Positions 13,456 to 15,040 of a stretch of DNA of 15,040 bases are shown here, piece after piece. Position numbers and translations under genes: made by a program. The notes under the pieces are model-generated. The model saw only the letters and a list, made by a program, of their open reading frames with translations, searched no databases and had not been told where the DNA came from. The number at the start of each line of letters is the position of its first letter. The first letter of the stretch is position 1. The DNA comes from Candidatus Geothermarchaeota archaeon (GTDB taxonomy: Archaea > Thermoproteota > Nitrososphaeria > Geothermarchaeales > JDFR-13). The stretch spans positions 1 to 15,040 of the forward strand of contig WAMZ01000084.1 in NCBI GenBank assembly GCA_015522055.1, in the 5' to 3' direction.

Positions 13456-15040
13456 CCATCTCAGGAATATATAGATACATAATACTTACATTCTTATTTA
13501 TGCTAATAAGCTCTCTACGCTTCCCCTTACTACGAGGCTTCTTACCACTAATAAGAACGACAGCATCGGGATTATACTCATCTATAAATCTAATTAGGCT
13601 CTCCTCAGGACCTACGACACAATAATAACTGCATTTATAGCCAGAAGCCCTCAGTAATATGCATATCGATTCAAGATATGACTCCACCTCAGACTTCATC
13701 CTATAGACATCATGCCAATTGATCATCAGGTCCCTAGTATAATGCGGTGGGACATCCACCCTACTAACAAGAATAATTTCATGTATATCCTCAAGATTAT
13801 TGTATATAGTTCTGTATATCTTGTGGGGCTGAGATACGGAGGGAACAACAACAATAGTCCTAAGCCTAGTAATGACAGGCTTCAACAGCTTACTAGACAG
13901 CCTCTCCCTAACACCCCTCCTCATATACTTCCTATACCCAATGAATAGCATGAAGCCAACGATAACCCAAGCAAACCCAAGAATCCTACCCAACGGATGA
14001 TATATAACGACAAGGGTAAATAGCGTCGAGGTGGAGATAAGGCCTAATATGGCTACAAGGCTGATCTCATGACCACCTATATTTACATTTAGAGGTGTCT
14101 TCCAATGCCTATAAGACTCCTTATCCACCATACGTATCTTGATATGACTATAGTTAACAAGCATATAGCTAAGTAAAGCACCAAAGTTATATAGACCAGC
14201 AACCATCTCCAAATCCCCAGTAAGCGCCAAGAGCCCCCCTATTATACCGAAAAATATTATACTGAGGTATGGAACCGCCCTAACCCTATGTAAACGGCTA
14301 AACATCCTGGGAATAAGCCTAAATTTAGACATACTGTATGAAACCCTAGATACCCCAATAACACCTGTATTGGTTGACACCAAGGTAATGAGAAAAGCGA
14401 CAACAGCCACGCCACTCGCCATATATGGACCTATTACGGGGACCTCAGCCGTTATAGCAGCTATAGGATTATAAATTGCATCGGAGAGACCCTCCCAGCC
14501 CATAACGCCTAGCCCGAGAATAGAGAAGGACAATGTGAAGAATACTACTGACACTATTGCATATTTGAAGGACCTAGGAATATATTTCCAGGGATTCCTA
14601 GTCTCCTCAGCCGCCTGGGCGATAGACTCTATACCTATAAAACTACTCATAGCCAATGTAACGGCATATATAAAGTTCTCCTCATTAGTCGGTAGCAAAC
14701 CAGTATAAAATACATGTGGCTCCCTAATAGGTGACCCAAATATAGTTAGTTGATCTATGAATAGTTCAGGTTTAAATGCTAGGAGAAAAGCTGTAACCAG
14801 TATGAGTATCTCCGTTGATAGAGTTAGTAACACTAGAATCTCATTAAATCTACTAGACTCTTTTATACCTAATAGATTAATAAATATCAGGAAGATTACT
14901 AGAACAAGGGCTGTCAATCCAATCTTCGACAGCCCAATATTCATACCCAACAGGTTTATAGTCAGTACACCCGACAACTGTGGAAAGATAAAGGATAGGT
15001 ATCCCGCTGATATAATCGAGAATAAGCCTATATCCAATAT
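13430..15040 (-). CDS. APC-family amino-acid permease with C-terminal Usp-like domain (partial)
   Basis: The frame is open to the right edge, so the N-terminus is missing; the codon read as TTG at 15037 lies in a membrane segment and is not a start. By comparison with the family, about the first two membrane segments are lost. What remains holds about ten, with the APC signature SFIGIESIAQAAEETRNPWKYIPR-like stretch in the sixth-segment loop (near 14575-14655). After the last segment and a basic linker, about 150 residues form a soluble Usp-like domain (LRTIVVVPSVSQPHKIY ... GPEESLIRFIDEYNPDAVVLIS). It lacks the Gly-rich ATP motif. Cationic or branched amino acids are typical substrates of such fusions, but the substrate is not readable here. 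It overlaps the RAM gene by 26 bases. Confidence 0.87.
   Translation of the reverse strand: MLDIGLFSIISAGYLSFIFPQLSGVLTINLLGMNIGLSKIGLTALVLVIFLIFINLLGIKESSRFNEILVLLTLSTEILILVTAFLLAFKPELFIDQLTIFGSPIREPHVFYTGLLPTNEENFIYAVTLAMSSFIGIESIAQAAEETRNPWKYIPRSFKYAIVSVVFFTLSFSILGLGVMGWEGLSDAIYNPIAAITAEVPVIGPYMASGVAVVAFLITLVSTNTGVIGVSRVSYSMSKFRLIPRMFSRLHRVRAVPYLSIIFFGIIGGLLALTGDLEMVAGLYNFGALLSYMLVNYSHIKIRMVDKESYRHWKTPLNVNIGGHEISLVAILGLISTSTLFTLVVIYHPLGRILGFAWVIVGFMLFIGYRKYMRRGVRERLSSKLLKPVITRLRTIVVVPSVSQPHKIYRTIYNNLEDIHEIILVSRVDVPPHYTRDLMINWHDVYRMKSEVESYLESICILLRASGYKCSYYCVVGPEESLIRFIDEYNPDAVVLISGKKPRSKGKRRELISINKNVSIMYLYIPEMGEEFEGYS

Noticed and set aside
15035..15037. TTG as the start of the permease
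   Set aside because: The frame continues to the window edge and the residue lies in a membrane segment; the true start is beyond 15040.
1..15040. CRISPR arrays, tRNA or rRNA genes, insertion sequences, integrase sites
   Set aside because: No regularly spaced repeats, no tRNA-like arms in the short gaps, no transposase or integrase frames, and no long inverted or direct repeats were seen by eye.

Overview
The window reads as a piece of a compact, AT-leaning genome of a hyperthermophilic archaeon, probably a crenarchaeote (Thermoproteota) of the Desulfurococcales type. Several things support this. Archaeal-specific genes are present: Taw1-type wyosine synthase, form III-like RuBisCO, a stomatin/NfeD pair and an Rpo12-like RNA polymerase subunit. 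ATA, AGG and AGA codons dominate. TATA boxes sit about 25 bases before genes, some giving leaderless or short-leader transcripts. TTG and GTG starts are used, genes overlap, and there is almost no spacer DNA. The order or genus cannot be fixed from the sequence alone.

Layout. Bases 1-145 are an AT-rich leader with a TATA box. 146-2909 (+) hold tldD and tldE, the two halves of a metalloprotease. 2912-3892 (-) is taw1, the radical-SAM enzyme for tRNA-Phe wyosine, followed on the same strand by an SLC41/MgtE-like cation transporter (3936-5117). Divergent from the transporter is a PhoU/TrkA-C double-domain protein (5203-6417), followed three bases later by a complete form III-like RuBisCO (6421-7707). 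Then on the minus strand lie NfeD serine protease (7704-8975) and its stomatin partner (9032-9946), a DPM1-like glycosyltransferase (10010-10723) translationally coupled to a strongly diverged UDP-GlcNAc 2-epimerase-fold protein (10720-11883), and, after a small Rpo12-like zinc protein on the plus strand (11996-12169), an overlapping minus-strand cluster read right to left: an amino-acid permease fused to a Usp-like domain (running off the right edge), a stand-alone Lrp-type ligand-binding (RAM) domain, a Usp-like protein and a PD-(D/E)XK nuclease.

How the genes work together. TldD/TldE and stomatin/NfeD are known protein pairs. The transporter and the PhoU/TrkA-C protein share one promoter region, which suggests the second controls the first, and the tight link of that regulator to Mg-dependent RuBisCO is an attractive, unproven connection. 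The epimerase-fold protein and the DPM1-like enzyme probably act in surface or lipid-linked glycan synthesis. The rightmost cluster looks like a regulated amino-acid uptake unit with an unexplained nuclease at its end. No RNA genes, mobile elements, CRISPR arrays or gene-free stretches over 300 bases were seen.
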